64,000 nucleotides of DNA from Xylanibacter ruminicola (GCA_015060625.1 SUYC01000014.1:31103-95102), one strand, 5' to 3'; shown: positions 53,092 to 62,842, counted from the first letter of the stretch. Translations and numbers: made by a program. The notes: generated from the letters alone by a model not told the origin.

Positions 53092-55914
53092 TTACTCTGC
53101 GGGCATCATAATTACTTCGGCAGCATTGCCTGCTTTCAGTAGTTCGGCTGTAAATGCGCTGATGCTCTCAGGTGTTTGAGCGTTAACTAGCTTCTCGTAG
53201 TCGGTGTTGAAATCAAGACCGTAGTGGCGCCAGATGTTGATACGTCCCAGCCAGTAGCTGTTCTGCTTTTGCTGGTCGCCAAAGCTCTTTAGCATGTATT
53301 CCTTAACTTTTTGCAGTTTGTCGGCATCGCAGTTTTTGGCCAAGTTGTTCACTTCGTCGCGAAGAATCTGGATGGCTACATCGGCTTTCTCGGGTTTCAT
53401 GGGGCATTCTGCCAAAATGTAGGTCTCTGTACCGAAGTCGTCACGGCTGATACCTGCATTGGCACTGGCATCGTAAGCGGCGCTGGCATCCTCACGGATT
53501 TTCTTGAGATACTCCATGCGCAGAATCTGACCGGCGATACTCGCTTTGATATTGTTCTCGAGAGTGTAAGGTATAGCTTTGCTGTACCAGTACATTGTGG
53601 CAATAGCCTTTGGTGTTTCTGCCTTATGCTTGAAGTTGTTTACAACTTTTCCTGTAAAATTGGTCGATAAGTCCTTGCTCTTCTCAATCTTTTTCTGAGC
53701 GGGCAGCGATGCGATATATTGCTCGATGAGCGGACGGATGGTGGCCTCGTCGAAGTTGCCAATGATGGTGAAATCAAAGGCAGCAGCATTAGCGGTGCGC
53801 TCTTTGGCAATCTGCAGTACACGGTCATAATTGACGTCCTTCAGACTCTCTACTGTTGGAGCTGCTTCGCGTGGGTTATGGCAGCTCAGTGTGGCTGTCA
53901 GCGAGTCGTTGAATACGTTCTCTGGCTGCAGCAGACGGTTCTTCAGTATGGCCTCGGCAGTCTTCATCAGGTTGTCGAATGACTTCTGATCCTTGTTAAT
54001 GTTGGTAAAGTAGAGGTAAACCAACTGTAACATGGTTTCTACATCCTTTGGTGTTGCGTTACCGCTGATATATTGACGGTTGTCGCTCATCGAGAATGAG
54101 GCGCTGGCAATCTTGCCTGCTAAGGCCTTCTCCAACTCGGTGTGAGAGAAGTTGCCTAAACCGCTCATGCCGATGACATCGTTAAACAGCTTGATATTGG
54201 CCATGTCTTTCTCGCCATAGAGGGCCGAGCCGCCGAAACCTTCGGCACTTAACAGTACCTGATCTTTCTTGAGATCGGTCTTCTTTAGTATAACCTTTAC
54301 CCCATTAGAGAGTTCCAACTCAGTATAACCGAACAGCTGATTCTTGGTCTCCTTCTTGATGCTGCCCTTCTTGGGCAAGGTGGTCATCAAGGGTTCGTTC
54401 TTGACGTTGTCAACGTAAGCCTCGATCTGTGCTGCGCGAGCTGCGGCGATAGCTTTTTTTACACCCTCTTCTGTAGGATAAACGGCACCCTCTTTCTCGT
54501 TGTTCAAGCTCAAAATCACCATGTTCTTGTCGCTGTTAGTGTACAGTTCCTTCATGAGCCCGTTTATAGTTTCGAGGGGGATGACTGGTACAACCTGCTT
54601 CATGGTCTCGTAGGTGTAGTCGATGCTTGGGATAGGCTCGTTGTTCAGGAAGTTCTGCACATACTGATTGACGAACTGACGGTTAAAACGCTTGTCCTTG
54701 TTCGAATAGGTCTTATCCAAAGCACTCAGATAGTCGGCTTTAAAACGACTGTATTCTGTGGGGGTGAAACCGAATTCAGCGGCTCTGCGAGCCTCGGTCA
54801 ACACGGCAGTAAGGGCAGCTTCGCCCTGTCCTTCTTTAGGCAGGAATGATGACTGGAAGGTATTGATAGCTCTTGTGAGCGTAAGATAATTTCCGTCGTT
54901 TACAAATGCCTGAAGGAATGGGCATTCTGGCTTCTGGCTGTATTCCTTCAGTCGATCATTCAGCATAGAGAGGGCTGCATTTTTGATGTAGTCGGTTATT
55001 AGATAAGCCATTGTGCCTTTCAGTGAGTCGGGGAACGCTTCATGTTTCATCATCACTTGAATGATGTTGAACTGCTGCTCCTTGTCTTTGTCGATGACGA
55101 TAATAGGCTCAGCATTGTCGGGGATGGGATACTGCGTCACCTTCTCTGCATTCTCTGGCATTTTGATGGTAGAGAACTGTTCTTTGATTTTCTGTTCTAC
55201 CTTATCCACATCTATATCGCCAACCACGATGATCCCCTGGTTGTCTGGGCGATACCACTTCTCATAGTAAGCCTGCAGGAAAGGACGCTCAAAATTGTCG
55301 ATAATCTCCATCAAACCGATAGGCATGCGGTAGCCGTATTTTGAGTTGGGGAAGAGTTTGGGCAGGTTGCGCTCCAGAATACGCTGCTGGGCACTGCTGC
55401 TCAGGCGCCATTCTTCGTGGATGACACCGCGCTCCTTTTCAATCTCCTCCTGTTCCAGCAGCAAGCCGTCGGCCCAATCGTAGAGAATTAACAGACAAGA
55501 GTCAACAATCCCCTCGCGAGTGGTAGGTACATTGCTGATGTTATAAACGGTTTCTTCAACCGATGTATATGCGTTTAGATCGGTACCAAACTTCACACCG
55601 ATGCTTTCGCACCAGCGCATCAGTTCGTTGCCTTTAAAGTGTTTCGATCCATTGAATGCCATGTGCTCCAGGAAGTGGGCCAGACCACGCTGGTCGTCGT
55701 TTTCCTGAATTGATCCTACCTTCTGAGCAATGTAGAACTCTGCTCGGTTTTCTGGCCAGTTGTTGTGGCGGATGTAGTAGGTTAGTCCGTTGTCCAGTTT
55801 GCCAATGCGCACATCGGGGTCAACGGGGATGGATGGCATTTGCATCTGTGCCATCATTACGACTGTGCTGGCAAATGCCAGCAGGATGGTTGAAAGAATC
55901 TTTTTCATTTTCAT
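53092..55914 (-). CDS. M16-family zinc peptidase, exported
   Basis: 940 residues with a signal peptide (STVVMMAQ). The first M16 domain has the inverted zinc motif HFLEH (His80, Glu83, His84) and downstream Glu in the EEIEKERGVIHEE region, so it should be active; the second half is the usual inactive M16 repeat. Periplasmic degradation of peptides is expected. M at residue 3 (55,908) is an alternative start. Separate from metK by 34 bases. Confidence 0.92.
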   Translation of the reverse strand: MKMKKILSTILLAFASTVVMMAQMQMPSIPVDPDVRIGKLDNGLTYYIRHNNWPENRAEFYIAQKVGSIQENDDQRGLAHFLEHMAFNGSKHFKGNELMRWCESIGVKFGTDLNAYTSVEETVYNISNVPTTREGIVDSCLLILYDWADGLLLEQEEIEKERGVIHEEWRLSSSAQQRILERNLPKLFPNSKYGYRMPIGLMEIIDNFERPFLQAYYEKWYRPDNQGIIVVGDIDVDKVEQKIKEQFSTIKMPENAEKVTQYPIPDNAEPIIVIDKDKEQQFNIIQVMMKHEAFPDSLKGTMAYLITDYIKNAALSMLNDRLKEYSQKPECPFLQAFVNDGNYLTLTRAINTFQSSFLPKEGQGEAALTAVLTEARRAAEFGFTPTEYSRFKADYLSALDKTYSNKDKRFNRQFVNQYVQNFLNNEPIPSIDYTYETMKQVVPVIPLETINGLMKELYTNSDKNMVILSLNNEKEGAVYPTEEGVKKAIAAARAAQIEAYVDNVKNEPLMTTLPKKGSIKKETKNQLFGYTELELSNGVKVILKKTDLKKDQVLLSAEGFGGSALYGEKDMANIKLFNDVIGMSGLGNFSHTELEKALAGKIASASFSMSDNRQYISGNATPKDVETMLQLVYLYFTNINKDQKSFDNLMKTAEAILKNRLLQPENVFNDSLTATLSCHNPREAAPTVESLKDVNYDRVLQIAKERTANAAAFDFTIIGNFDEATIRPLIEQYIASLPAQKKIEKSKDLSTNFTGKVVNNFKHKAETPKAIATMYWYSKAIPYTLENNIKASIAGQILRMEYLKKIREDASAAYDASANAGISRDDFGTETYILAECPMKPEKADVAIQILRDEVNNLAKNCDADKLQKVKEYMLKSFGDQQKQNSYWLGRINIWRHYGLDFNTDYEKLVNAQTPESISAFTAELLKAGNAAEVIMMPAE

Positions 55915-56015
55915 ATAAGATTTGGTTGCTACATTATTTGTATCGGCTGCAAAGTTACACCTTTTTTGCTGATTTGTAGCATTTTCTACGTTAAACCTAC
56001 GTTAAATATAAATCA

Positions 56016-57245
56016 TCATACTAATAACCGTTTTGCGAAGTAGCGCACAGGATACCATACAGAGAGGAAGCCTACAATCAAAACCGTGCAGAATACCAGA
56101 ACGATATCCTCGGGATGCACGCTGACAGGGTAGGCGTTGATTACAAATGTGCCGCTCGATGAGCCTAAGGCCACAATGCCGTATTGTTGCTGCAGCCAGC
56201 ACAGAGTCAGACCGATGACGATGCCTAATATGGCACCAATAGCTGATATCATACGACCCTCGAACAGGAAGATACGAACAATCTGCTTGTCGCTTGCACC
56301 AAGGTTGCGCAGCGTTACCACATCGTCTTTCTTATCGATAATCAGCATCGATAGCGAGCCAATGATGTTAAAGCAAGCCACCATCAGAATGAATGTCAGG
56401 AAGATATAGGCTATTAATTTCTCTATCTTCATAATCTTGAAGGTGTCGTCTTGTTGCTCAAAGCGGTCTTTTACAACAAACTTGGTGCCGCACAGCTGCT
56501 TGATTTGCGACTTTACTTTGTCGAAGTTGCTTCCTGGCTTCAGGCGCAGTTCGAGCGATGAGAGCATGCCCTGCTGTCCGAAGATGCGACGTGCAAAAGC
56601 AATGCTGGTCAGAATATAGTTCTTGTCGTAGCGCGACTGCTTGACGTTGAACAGAACACCTGGCGAATAGAGTTCGTCTTCCTCAAATGCTTCGTCGGGG
56701 TTGGTCATGTCTAACTGTCCTTCGCGGCGTGGGGCGTATATATGAATGGGCTCTTCGTAGGTATAACCGGTGCCTAACGTCTCTGCCAGTCGGATGCCTA
56801 AGGTACCATAGTCCATATCGGCTGCATGCAGACTGAAATCGCCATCGCCTACCAGGATCTCGTTGATATGGGTGAGTTGGGCAAAATTGTCGTCAACACC
56901 TTTGATAACGACCATTGCCTGGCGCCCCCTATAGATGGCTAACGCCATATCCTCTACACTCTCGGTTGCTACCTCGATCTCAGGTAGCTGTCTGATCTCT
57001 GTCAGTATCGGATCGTCGGCCGCAACAGTTTTTCCTTCGGCAGGCACTACCTTCAACTGTGGATCGAAACTGGTAAAGAACGTAGCTACCAGGTCGTGAA
57101 ACCCATTAAATACCGATAGCGTAACCACCAGCGCCATCGTTGCCACGGCTACACCAATCACAGAAATACCACTGATGACATTAATGGCATGAGTGGATTT
57201 CTTTGAGAACAGGTACCTTCGAGCTATAAAGAAGGGGAAATTCAC
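56016..57245 (-). CDS. LolC/FtsX-type ABC permease
   Basis: 409 residues with four membrane helices (near 25-48, 275-300, 325-350, 375-400) and a large periplasmic MacB-like domain, the LolC/LolE layout. It carries FIARRYLFSKKSTHAINVIS at the N-terminus, as in lipoprotein-releasing permeases. No ATPase gene is next to it. Probable role in lipoprotein release or another MacB-type export. It lies 29 bases after rbfA, so co-transcription is likely. Confidence 0.82.
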   Translation of the reverse strand: MNFPFFIARRYLFSKKSTHAINVISGISVIGVAVATMALVVTLSVFNGFHDLVATFFTSFDPQLKVVPAEGKTVAADDPILTEIRQLPEIEVATESVEDMALAIYRGRQAMVVIKGVDDNFAQLTHINEILVGDGDFSLHAADMDYGTLGIRLAETLGTGYTYEEPIHIYAPRREGQLDMTNPDEAFEEDELYSPGVLFNVKQSRYDKNYILTSIAFARRIFGQQGMLSSLELRLKPGSNFDKVKSQIKQLCGTKFVVKDRFEQQDDTFKIMKIEKLIAYIFLTFILMVACFNIIGSLSMLIIDKKDDVVTLRNLGASDKQIVRIFLFEGRMISAIGAILGIVIGLTLCWLQQQYGIVALGSSSGTFVINAYPVSVHPEDIVLVFCTVLIVGFLSVWYPVRYFAKRLLV

Positions 57246-57274
57246 TTTTCTTACTTGTTAACCCTTTTACCTTG

Positions 57275-57610
57275 TTATTTTTTCAAAAGTTCATCGATGC
57301 GCTCAATGTAGTCGAGCGAGTCGTCGATAAAGAATCGCAGCTCAGGGATGATACGCATCTGGTTTCTGATGCGAGTGCCTAACTCATAGCGTATCTGCTT
57401 GGCATTGGCATTGATGTTGGCCAATATCTCTTCGCCCTTCTCACTGGGGAAAACGCTCAGATAGGCAGTGCAGATACTCAAGTCGGGTGAAATCTTGGTA
57501 CGTGTAACCGATATCATCACACCATGAGTGGCACGTGTCTGTTGCTGGAATATGAGCGAGAGTTCTTTCTGTAGCAGTCTCGCAATCTTGTTTTGTCTTG
57601 TCTCTTGCAT
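57275..57610 (-). CDS. rbfA: Ribosome-binding factor A
   Basis: 111 residues with the KH-like RbfA fold: RQNKIARLLQKELSLIF at the N-terminus, ISVTRTKISPDLS and a final IPELRFFIDDSLDYIERID motif split at the conserved Pro. It helps mature the 30S subunit at the 16S 5' end. Upstream of a LolC-type permease, an arrangement common in Bacteroidetes. Confidence 0.93.
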   Translation of the reverse strand: MQETRQNKIARLLQKELSLIFQQQTRATHGVMISVTRTKISPDLSICTAYLSVFPSEKGEEILANINANAKQIRYELGTRIRNQMRIIPELRFFIDDSLDYIERIDELLKK

Positions 57611-57620
57611 TTTTTAATTG

Positions 57621-57641
57621 TCAATTATCAATTTTCAATTT
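57621..57641. repeat. Three tandem TCAATTN units (7-base period)
   Basis: TCAATTA, TCAATTT and TCAATTT follow one another exactly. The array covers the last codons and stop of the O-methyltransferase gene (Lys-Ile-Glu-Asn-stop) and the start of the gap to rbfA, similar to how the CTAG array overlaps the murD end. Confidence 0.7.
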
Positions 57642-58260
57642 TTCTAATCAGTGTTAGTCCGTCTCTCAGGGGCAGTATCACCTGCTCTACACGAGGGTCG
57701 CGGGCTATATAGTCGTTAAAAGTCTCAATACCTTGAGTCTGTCGGTCCTTGTCATAAGTATGGTCTATCACATGTCCATCCCAAAGTGTATTGTCGGCCA
57801 GTATAAAGCCGCCAGGCTTCAGTATGTTCATCACCATCTCGTAACAGTCGCGATAGGTGCGCTTGTCACCATCCATGAAAGCCATATCAAAAGTAATGCC
57901 TAACTTAGGAGCCTCTTGTAGCGCATCACCGATGATGAAGTTGATTTTATCGCCCACGCTCGAACCTTCTATCCACGGACGGGTAAAGTCCTCCATCTCG
58001 TCATTGATCTCGAAAGTGTACAGTCGTCCGTCTTCGTCCAGTCCTTCGGCCATTGATATAGCACTATAACCGCTAAAGGTGCCTATCTCTAAGATGTTTT
58101 TGGGTCGAATCATTTTCACCAGCATCTTGAGCAGTCTGCCTTGCAAGTGCCCACTCGCCATACGTCCGTGAATGGTGTGTATGTGGGTGGCACGCCATAG
58201 TCGGTACAAGTAGTCGGGTTCTGGCTCCGTATGCTGCAGGATATACTCGTCGAGTGTCAT
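57628..58260 (-). CDS. SAM-dependent O-methyltransferase (class I)
   Basis: 210 residues from the ATG at 58,260 (MTLDEYILQHTEPEP); the longer upstream frame overlaps aroQ and is not used. SAM-binding EIGTFSGYSAISMAEGL near residue 60, acidic FEIND, and the metal-binding DGDKRTY and DNTLWDG motifs place it with the caffeoyl-CoA/catechol O-methyltransferase family. Substrate unknown. Its ATG overlaps the aroQ stop by 4 bases (ATGA), so it is translated with aroQ. Confidence 0.86.
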   Translation of the reverse strand: MTLDEYILQHTEPEPDYLYRLWRATHIHTIHGRMASGHLQGRLLKMLVKMIRPKNILEIGTFSGYSAISMAEGLDEDGRLYTFEINDEMEDFTRPWIEGSSVGDKINFIIGDALQEAPKLGITFDMAFMDGDKRTYRDCYEMVMNILKPGGFILADNTLWDGHVIDHTYDKDRQTQGIETFNDYIARDPRVEQVILPLRDGLTLIRKIEN

Positions 58261-58673
58261 CCCTTCAGCGCTTCTATGGCCAAACGATATGAGTCGAGTC
58301 CGAAACCGAGAATGACGCCTTTGCAGGCGCATGACAGCATCGACTTGTGACGGAACTCCTCGCGCTGGTGTACATTCGAGATGTGAACCTCAATCACAGG
58401 TGCTTTAAGCGAACGTATGCAGTCCTGCAGAGCGATGGAGGTATGGGTATAGGCGCCAGCATTCAGCACAATGCCGTCGTAGCTAAAGCCTACCTCCTGC
58501 ATCTTATTAATCAGCTCACCCTCAATGTTGCTCTGATAGTACTCGATGTCGATGTCGGCAAAACGCTTTCGCAACTCAGGCAGGTATGCGTCGAACGACG
58601 ACGAACCATAGATGCCTGGCTCTCTCTGGCCCAACAAGTTTAGGTTCGGACCATTGATAATCAGAATCTTCAT
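58257..58673 (-). CDS. aroQ: 3-dehydroquinate dehydratase, type II
   Basis: 138 residues, the dodecameric type II enzyme of the shikimate pathway. Signature INGPNLNLLGQREPGIYG with the active-site Tyr is at the N-terminus; NAGAYTHTSIAL with the catalytic His region and EVHISNVHQREEFR complete the site. First gene of a unit with the O-methyltransferase, with a -7 box at 58,701-58,708. Confidence 0.96.
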   Translation of the reverse strand: MKILIINGPNLNLLGQREPGIYGSSSFDAYLPELRKRFADIDIEYYQSNIEGELINKMQEVGFSYDGIVLNAGAYTHTSIALQDCIRSLKAPVIEVHISNVHQREEFRHKSMLSCACKGVILGFGLDSYRLAIEALKG

Positions 58674-58700
58674 TTTTATAACTTTGTATTAATACGGCTG

Positions 58701-58748
58701 CAAAGGTACGAATATTTTTCTATTTATAGAAAATTTTTTGTAACTTTG
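58701..58748. promoter_or_regulatory. Divergent promoters for aroQ and xerD
   Basis: TACCTTTG on the minus strand (58,708-58,701) serves aroQ; TAACTTTG on the plus strand (58,741-58,748) lies 10 bases before the first xerD ATG. -33 elements are weak on both. Confidence 0.55.
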
Positions 58749-58758
58749 CACCAAAATT

Positions 58759-59670
58759 ATGCAAATGATTGACCAAAATGGTATTGTAAAGGCTTATGTG
58801 CGTTATCTTAAGCTACAACGTAACATGTCGGTTAACACGCTTGATGCTTATCAGCGCGATCTCCGTAAGCTGCTCGATTACCTCAACAAAGAGCAGATTG
58901 CTATTCGTGATGTCACGTTAGCCGACTTAGAACATTTCTCGGCCGGCTTGCATGATATCGGTATTCATCCTCGTTCGCAATGTCGCATCCTCAGTGGCAT
59001 CCGCAGCTTTTTTAAATTTGTGCAACTGGATGGCTATCGTGATGACGACCCTACCGAATTGTTGGAGTCGCCACAGATTGGTGACCATCTGCCCGAGGTG
59101 CTCACTACGCAGGAGGTAGATCGTCTCGAAGAAAGCATCGACCTTTCCAAGTGGGAGGGGCATCGTAATCGTGCCATCATCGAGGTGCTCTTTTCGTGTG
59201 GCTTGCGTGTCAGCGAGTTGGTTAACCTTAAACTCTCCGACCTTTATCTCGACGATGAATATGTGCGTGTATTAGGAAAAGGCTCCAAGGAACGTTTGGT
59301 GCCCATCTCGCCAAAGGCCATTCAAGAACTGGGTTACTGGTTTGATGATCGCAACCTGATGACGATAAAACCAGGCGAGGAAGACTATGTGTTCCTTAAT
59401 CGTCGTGGTGCCCACCTTACTCGTACCATGATACTCATCATGATCAAAGCCCAGGCCAAGGAGGCTGGTATCCAAAAAACTATTTCCCCCCATACCCTTC
59501 GCCACTCCTTCGCCACCGCATTACTCGAAGGCGGCGCCGATCTCCGCTTTATCCAAGCCCTCTTAGGTCACGAAGACATCGGCACCACCGAAATCTACAC
59601 CCATATCGACACCTCAACCCTTCGACAGGAAATCTTAGAGCATCACCCAAGGAACAAGAAACGGTCGTAG
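58759..59670 (+). CDS. xerD: Tyrosine recombinase XerD
   Basis: 303 residues. N-terminal SAM-like core-binding domain (residues 8-95) and a catalytic domain with the full set Arg150 (SCGLRVSEL), Lys174, His245 and Arg248 (HTLRHSFAT), His271 (LLGHEDIGTT) and nucleophile Tyr280 (EIYTHID). Length and motifs fit chromosomal XerD, which resolves dimers at dif rather than an integrase; the gene is by itself next to aroQ as in other Bacteroidales. A second start at codon 3 is possible. Confidence 0.92.
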   Translation: MQMIDQNGIVKAYVRYLKLQRNMSVNTLDAYQRDLRKLLDYLNKEQIAIRDVTLADLEHFSAGLHDIGIHPRSQCRILSGIRSFFKFVQLDGYRDDDPTELLESPQIGDHLPEVLTTQEVDRLEESIDLSKWEGHRNRAIIEVLFSCGLRVSELVNLKLSDLYLDDEYVRVLGKGSKERLVPISPKAIQELGYWFDDRNLMTIKPGEEDYVFLNRRGAHLTRTMILIMIKAQAKEAGIQKTISPHTLRHSFATALLEGGADLRFIQALLGHEDIGTTEIYTHIDTSTLRQEILEHHPRNKKRS

Positions 59671-59681
59671 TGTGAATGTAT

Positions 59682-60809
59682 TTATTTCTTCAGCCAAAGA
59701 TACATCAGTTGGTCAGCTATGAAGTATTCGCCTAATGATGTTGAGACGAGACCAAAAGCCAGCAATTTCTTGATGGCTTGCTGAACACTGCTGGCTGAGC
59801 CGAGCTGATGCTTGCGGATAAAAGCACCGGATGTTATTTTCTGTGCACGGCCTTCGTGGGCGATGGCATATAAGAGTTCCTTCTGTGGTAAGGAGAGCCT
59901 TGAGAGTTTCTCACTATAGAGATGGTCAGCCTCTTTTATCATCAAGTTGATGCTATTTTCAACTATTTCTTGAGAGCAGACACTGCCTTTTGTGGTTTGA
60001 GCAAATGCTTCTCTGAATGTTTTCTGATTATAATAGGTGTTGCCCTCAAAGAGATGATATACATAACTGATGGTCTCGTTTCCTACCTGCTTGTCATGAT
60101 CATTAAAATGCTTTTTAACAAACTCGCTATATTTCTCCTCTGCAATAATGTCCAGACTCTGTATGTCTGCGCTATTATAGAAAGGTCGGCTGGATTCTAA
60201 GAACATTTCTTCAAGTAGCTGTCGTTCACTACCAGCAAAAATGAATTGTGAGTTACTAAGTTTTTGTATATGCGTACGCAGAATGGCTTCGATATTCTTT
60301 TCTGGGTAATTGGTTATCTGTTGGAACTCGTCGATAGCAACAATGCATTTTTTACCAGCAAGTTCGAGTGTGTGGAATATCTCCTCTAATGAATAGGCAG
60401 GATTTTGTATATTTCCTATGGCGAGGCCAAATGTGGGTAGCATGGTTGCTGGGTCAATGGTGATGTTACCCATTAATGATTTCATCGTAGCAATAGCCAG
60501 TTTCTGCATTTTCTGCCCTTTTGTGGCGAGGGTATTGAATACGGCTTTTCCCAATTCGTAAGTGAACTCCTGAATTGATGATGTCCGGAGTATATCAACA
60601 AAGATGGTAATATAGTGGTCTTTTATCTCTGGTTTATCAAAACAATGATATATGAGTTGTGTTTTACCAACACGGCGTGGTGACATTAATACCACGTTAG
60701 CACCGTTAGTTAAACTATGGATGAGTCTGTTTGACTCTTCTTTTCTGTCGCAAAATAGTTCTGCAGGAATTTTCCCCGAAGTGATAAAAGGATTTATAAC
60801 CGTACTCAT
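59682..60809 (-). CDS. P-loop ATPase of the archaeal-type/STAND-like family
   Basis: 375 residues, no signal peptide. Walker A is SPRRVGKTQL near residue 44, Walker B CIVAIDEFQQ near 160, a sensor-like FAGSERQL near 194; the C-terminal region (SAFIRKHQ, then SASSVQQAIKKLLAFGLV) is a winged helix. The family (PF01637-like ATPases) is common and poorly characterised in Bacteroides and Prevotella, sometimes fused to a nuclease-like domain, which is absent here. Converges on xerD with an 11-base gap. No partner gene is apparent. Confidence 0.75.
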   Translation of the reverse strand: MSTVINPFITSGKIPAELFCDRKEESNRLIHSLTNGANVVLMSPRRVGKTQLIYHCFDKPEIKDHYITIFVDILRTSSIQEFTYELGKAVFNTLATKGQKMQKLAIATMKSLMGNITIDPATMLPTFGLAIGNIQNPAYSLEEIFHTLELAGKKCIVAIDEFQQITNYPEKNIEAILRTHIQKLSNSQFIFAGSERQLLEEMFLESSRPFYNSADIQSLDIIAEEKYSEFVKKHFNDHDKQVGNETISYVYHLFEGNTYYNQKTFREAFAQTTKGSVCSQEIVENSINLMIKEADHLYSEKLSRLSLPQKELLYAIAHEGRAQKITSGAFIRKHQLGSASSVQQAIKKLLAFGLVSTSLGEYFIADQLMYLWLKK

Positions 60810-60946
60810 AACTCATGTATTTTTCAGCAAAGATAAGGTTTTTATTTGAAACAGCCAATATATTATTTAAATTGAATTATTTATTTTGAATAATTTAACT
60901 TGAATAATTCATTTTAAATAATTGTAGATATCTATATGAAGAAATT

Positions 60947-60978
60947 AAGAGGGTGTGTCAAGATAGACACATCCTCTT
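60947..60978. terminator. Strong hairpin between ATPase and caspase operon
   Basis: A 13-bp stem: AAGAGG-G-TGTGTC (60,947-60,959) pairs with GACACA-T-CCTCTT (60,966-60,978), with a six-base loop and T5 on the plus strand. The GAGGGTGTGTCA part also resembles ends of some insertion sequences. The rest of 60,810-61,081 is AT-rich with no gene. Confidence 0.6.
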
Positions 60979-61081
60979 TTTCTGTCTCTGGAATGACCTC
61001 ATACAGTCCCGTATTGAGTGTTTAAGGTAGTGAACGCAAGAGCAACCAAAGTGTAGATCTTTTCATAACGTTCATTTTAGA

Positions 61082-62260
61082 TTATTTTGTATCGGTAAAT
61101 TTTCTGGAACGCCAGTCATTTTCCATATCGTCTGGTACAATAATAGATGGGGTTTGCTTCTTTCCGTTAATTAACACAGATTGTTGACTAACATTTTTTG
61201 AGATATAGTCAGCAAGCTCACCTAATGTTACCTTTCCTTTGTTTTCTTGTAAGCATTTCAAAAAGAAATATGTGAAAAGACCATGTTTCTGCTCTTCATA
61301 TGAGAATGCTGTTTGTTCATCTGATGTCGCACTCATGATTATGGTAGAACCTTTTGGCTTTTCTTTTTTAGCTTTTATTGCTACACCACGTGCGGCGATT
61401 ATCATGTCTCCGTCTCGTTGTGCCCCACTAAAACATGCGTCAAGCAATACTACGCATTGATTTAAGTGCATCGCATCTAGTTCATCATATACCCTTCTAA
61501 GCGAATAACAAACCGAGGGGTCTGAACCATCTGCATCTACGGGCATTAGATAAGCGTTTTTAGTTGCATTGTCAGGTATTCCATGCCCAGCATAATAAAC
61601 TATAAGATTGATCTTGCCATTATAGGCTTGAGCTATTGATTTGACATCTCTAATTGCTTTTACCATCTTTCCAAAGGTTGCATTGGGATAATACAAAATC
61701 TGCTTGTCGGTTAGTCCGAATGTTTTTGAAAAGTATTCTTTTACGGCTAAACCATCGTTAGTAGCCATAGCTACATTTCCTGCCATTTCGTATTCTTCGT
61801 TGGCAATGATTAGGGCAAAAGTGTTTTCTGATTTTTTCCCTGTATATGGGGCCTTGTTAATCCCCTGTGAAGTATCGATTCCTTTTATCTCAACTTTTTC
61901 TTGTTGATTGGTAATTGCTGTTTGAGTTGAATTGTTTGCAAATAGTGGCGCATTTGTGTCTACTTTTACTAGGTATACATGTCCAATTTCATCAACAGGC
62001 TTTGTCGGAATAGTAATGTCAACATAATGATAGCTATTAGAACGAAATTGGAGTCGAATAGGCAATTCATCTTTTGCGACTTGAAATGTATATGGTAGAC
62101 TTGAGATAATTTCTTTTCTACCAGATCTGCCAACAGTCATCTCTACGTCTTCTTTTATTGTTCCGGTCAGCTTTATTTTTACTAGTTTGGGACCTGCCCA
62201 TGCAAAAGTTGGCATAAGCAAAAGCGCAAGAACTAAGATAATTCTACTTGTTTCTTTCAT
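61082..62260 (-). CDS. Exported caspase-like (C14) peptidase
   Basis: 392 residues with a signal peptide (cleavage near TFAWAG). Residues 25-105 are a beta-rich region, perhaps a PEGA-like domain (VKIKLTGTIKEDVE; YHYVDITIPTKP). The caspase/metacaspase domain covers about 145-370 with catalytic His226 (VYYAGHG) and Cys276 (LLDACFSG) intact, so a working protease is likely. Most bacterial caspases in defence systems are cytoplasmic; the signal peptide argues for a periplasmic or surface role. It is 4 bases downstream of another exported protein in a small operon. Confidence 0.88.
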   Translation of the reverse strand: MKETSRIILVLALLLMPTFAWAGPKLVKIKLTGTIKEDVEMTVGRSGRKEIISSLPYTFQVAKDELPIRLQFRSNSYHYVDITIPTKPVDEIGHVYLVKVDTNAPLFANNSTQTAITNQQEKVEIKGIDTSQGINKAPYTGKKSENTFALIIANEEYEMAGNVAMATNDGLAVKEYFSKTFGLTDKQILYYPNATFGKMVKAIRDVKSIAQAYNGKINLIVYYAGHGIPDNATKNAYLMPVDADGSDPSVCYSLRRVYDELDAMHLNQCVVLLDACFSGAQRDGDMIIAARGVAIKAKKEKPKGSTIIMSATSDEQTAFSYEEQKHGLFTYFFLKCLQENKGKVTLGELADYISKNVSQQSVLINGKKQTPSIIVPDDMENDWRSRKFTDTK

Positions 62261-62264
62261 GTCG

Positions 62265-62774
62265 CTAATAAGTTGTTGATTCTAAAATTCTAGTAACTTG
62301 TAGACTTTCCTTTTTCCACTGTGATGGCTTGTATGTTGCTTTGCAGATTACACCGTCTGTAAGCGTAACATTGAATACCATTGGTGCGCTGTTTTTAAAA
62401 CACTCTTCTATCTCTTTTTTTGAAAATCGAGAGGTAACTCTAATGGTATATCCTCTTTTTACAACATCACGAAATAATGTGTGAATAGCATTTCCTGGTA
62501 TAATCTTATCACCGCTATTTATACTAAGCTCTTTTGCAATACCTCCACTTTTTATTGTTAACGAGCAGTTTATAGTGACAGAGTCTTTTCTCGAGATGTA
62601 GGTCATGTCGAAAACAAATTTATCTACATTAACCGTGTTGTCTAGTTTCTTGGGACGAAGAAAATTTATCGTTCCTTGCTCGCTTAAATAACTACTGTAC
62701 CTTTTCTCAATTGGTTGTGCATTGCTGTTTATCGCTATTGTTATGAGTAATAGTGTGAAGAAGATTCTTACCAT
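62265..62774 (-). CDS. Exported protein of unknown family
   Basis: 169 residues from the ATG at 62,774, with a signal peptide (LLLITIAINSNAQ). The mature part has alternating beta strands (KFVFDMTYISRKDSVTINCS; PMVFNVTLTDGVICK) and two or three cysteines. I do not recognise it. The tight spacing to the caspase gene (4 bases) and 68 bases to the TRL-like lipoprotein suggest a joint role, for example as a substrate or inhibitor of the protease; this is inference. Confidence 0.6.
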   Translation of the reverse strand: MVRIFFTLLLITIAINSNAQPIEKRYSSYLSEQGTINFLRPKKLDNTVNVDKFVFDMTYISRKDSVTINCSLTIKSGGIAKELSINSGDKIIPGNAIHTLFRDVVKRGYTIRVTSRFSKKEIEECFKNSAPMVFNVTLTDGVICKATYKPSQWKKESLQVTRILESTTY

Positions 62775-62842
62775 ATAATTATATTTAAAATGAAAGAATT
62801 GTAGAGCAGTTGCCCTACAATTCACAAACAACTATTAAATGA

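Noticed and set aside
58759..59670. XerD as an integrase of a mobile element
   Set aside because: Length and motifs fit chromosomal XerD and no att sites, relaxase or phage genes are near.
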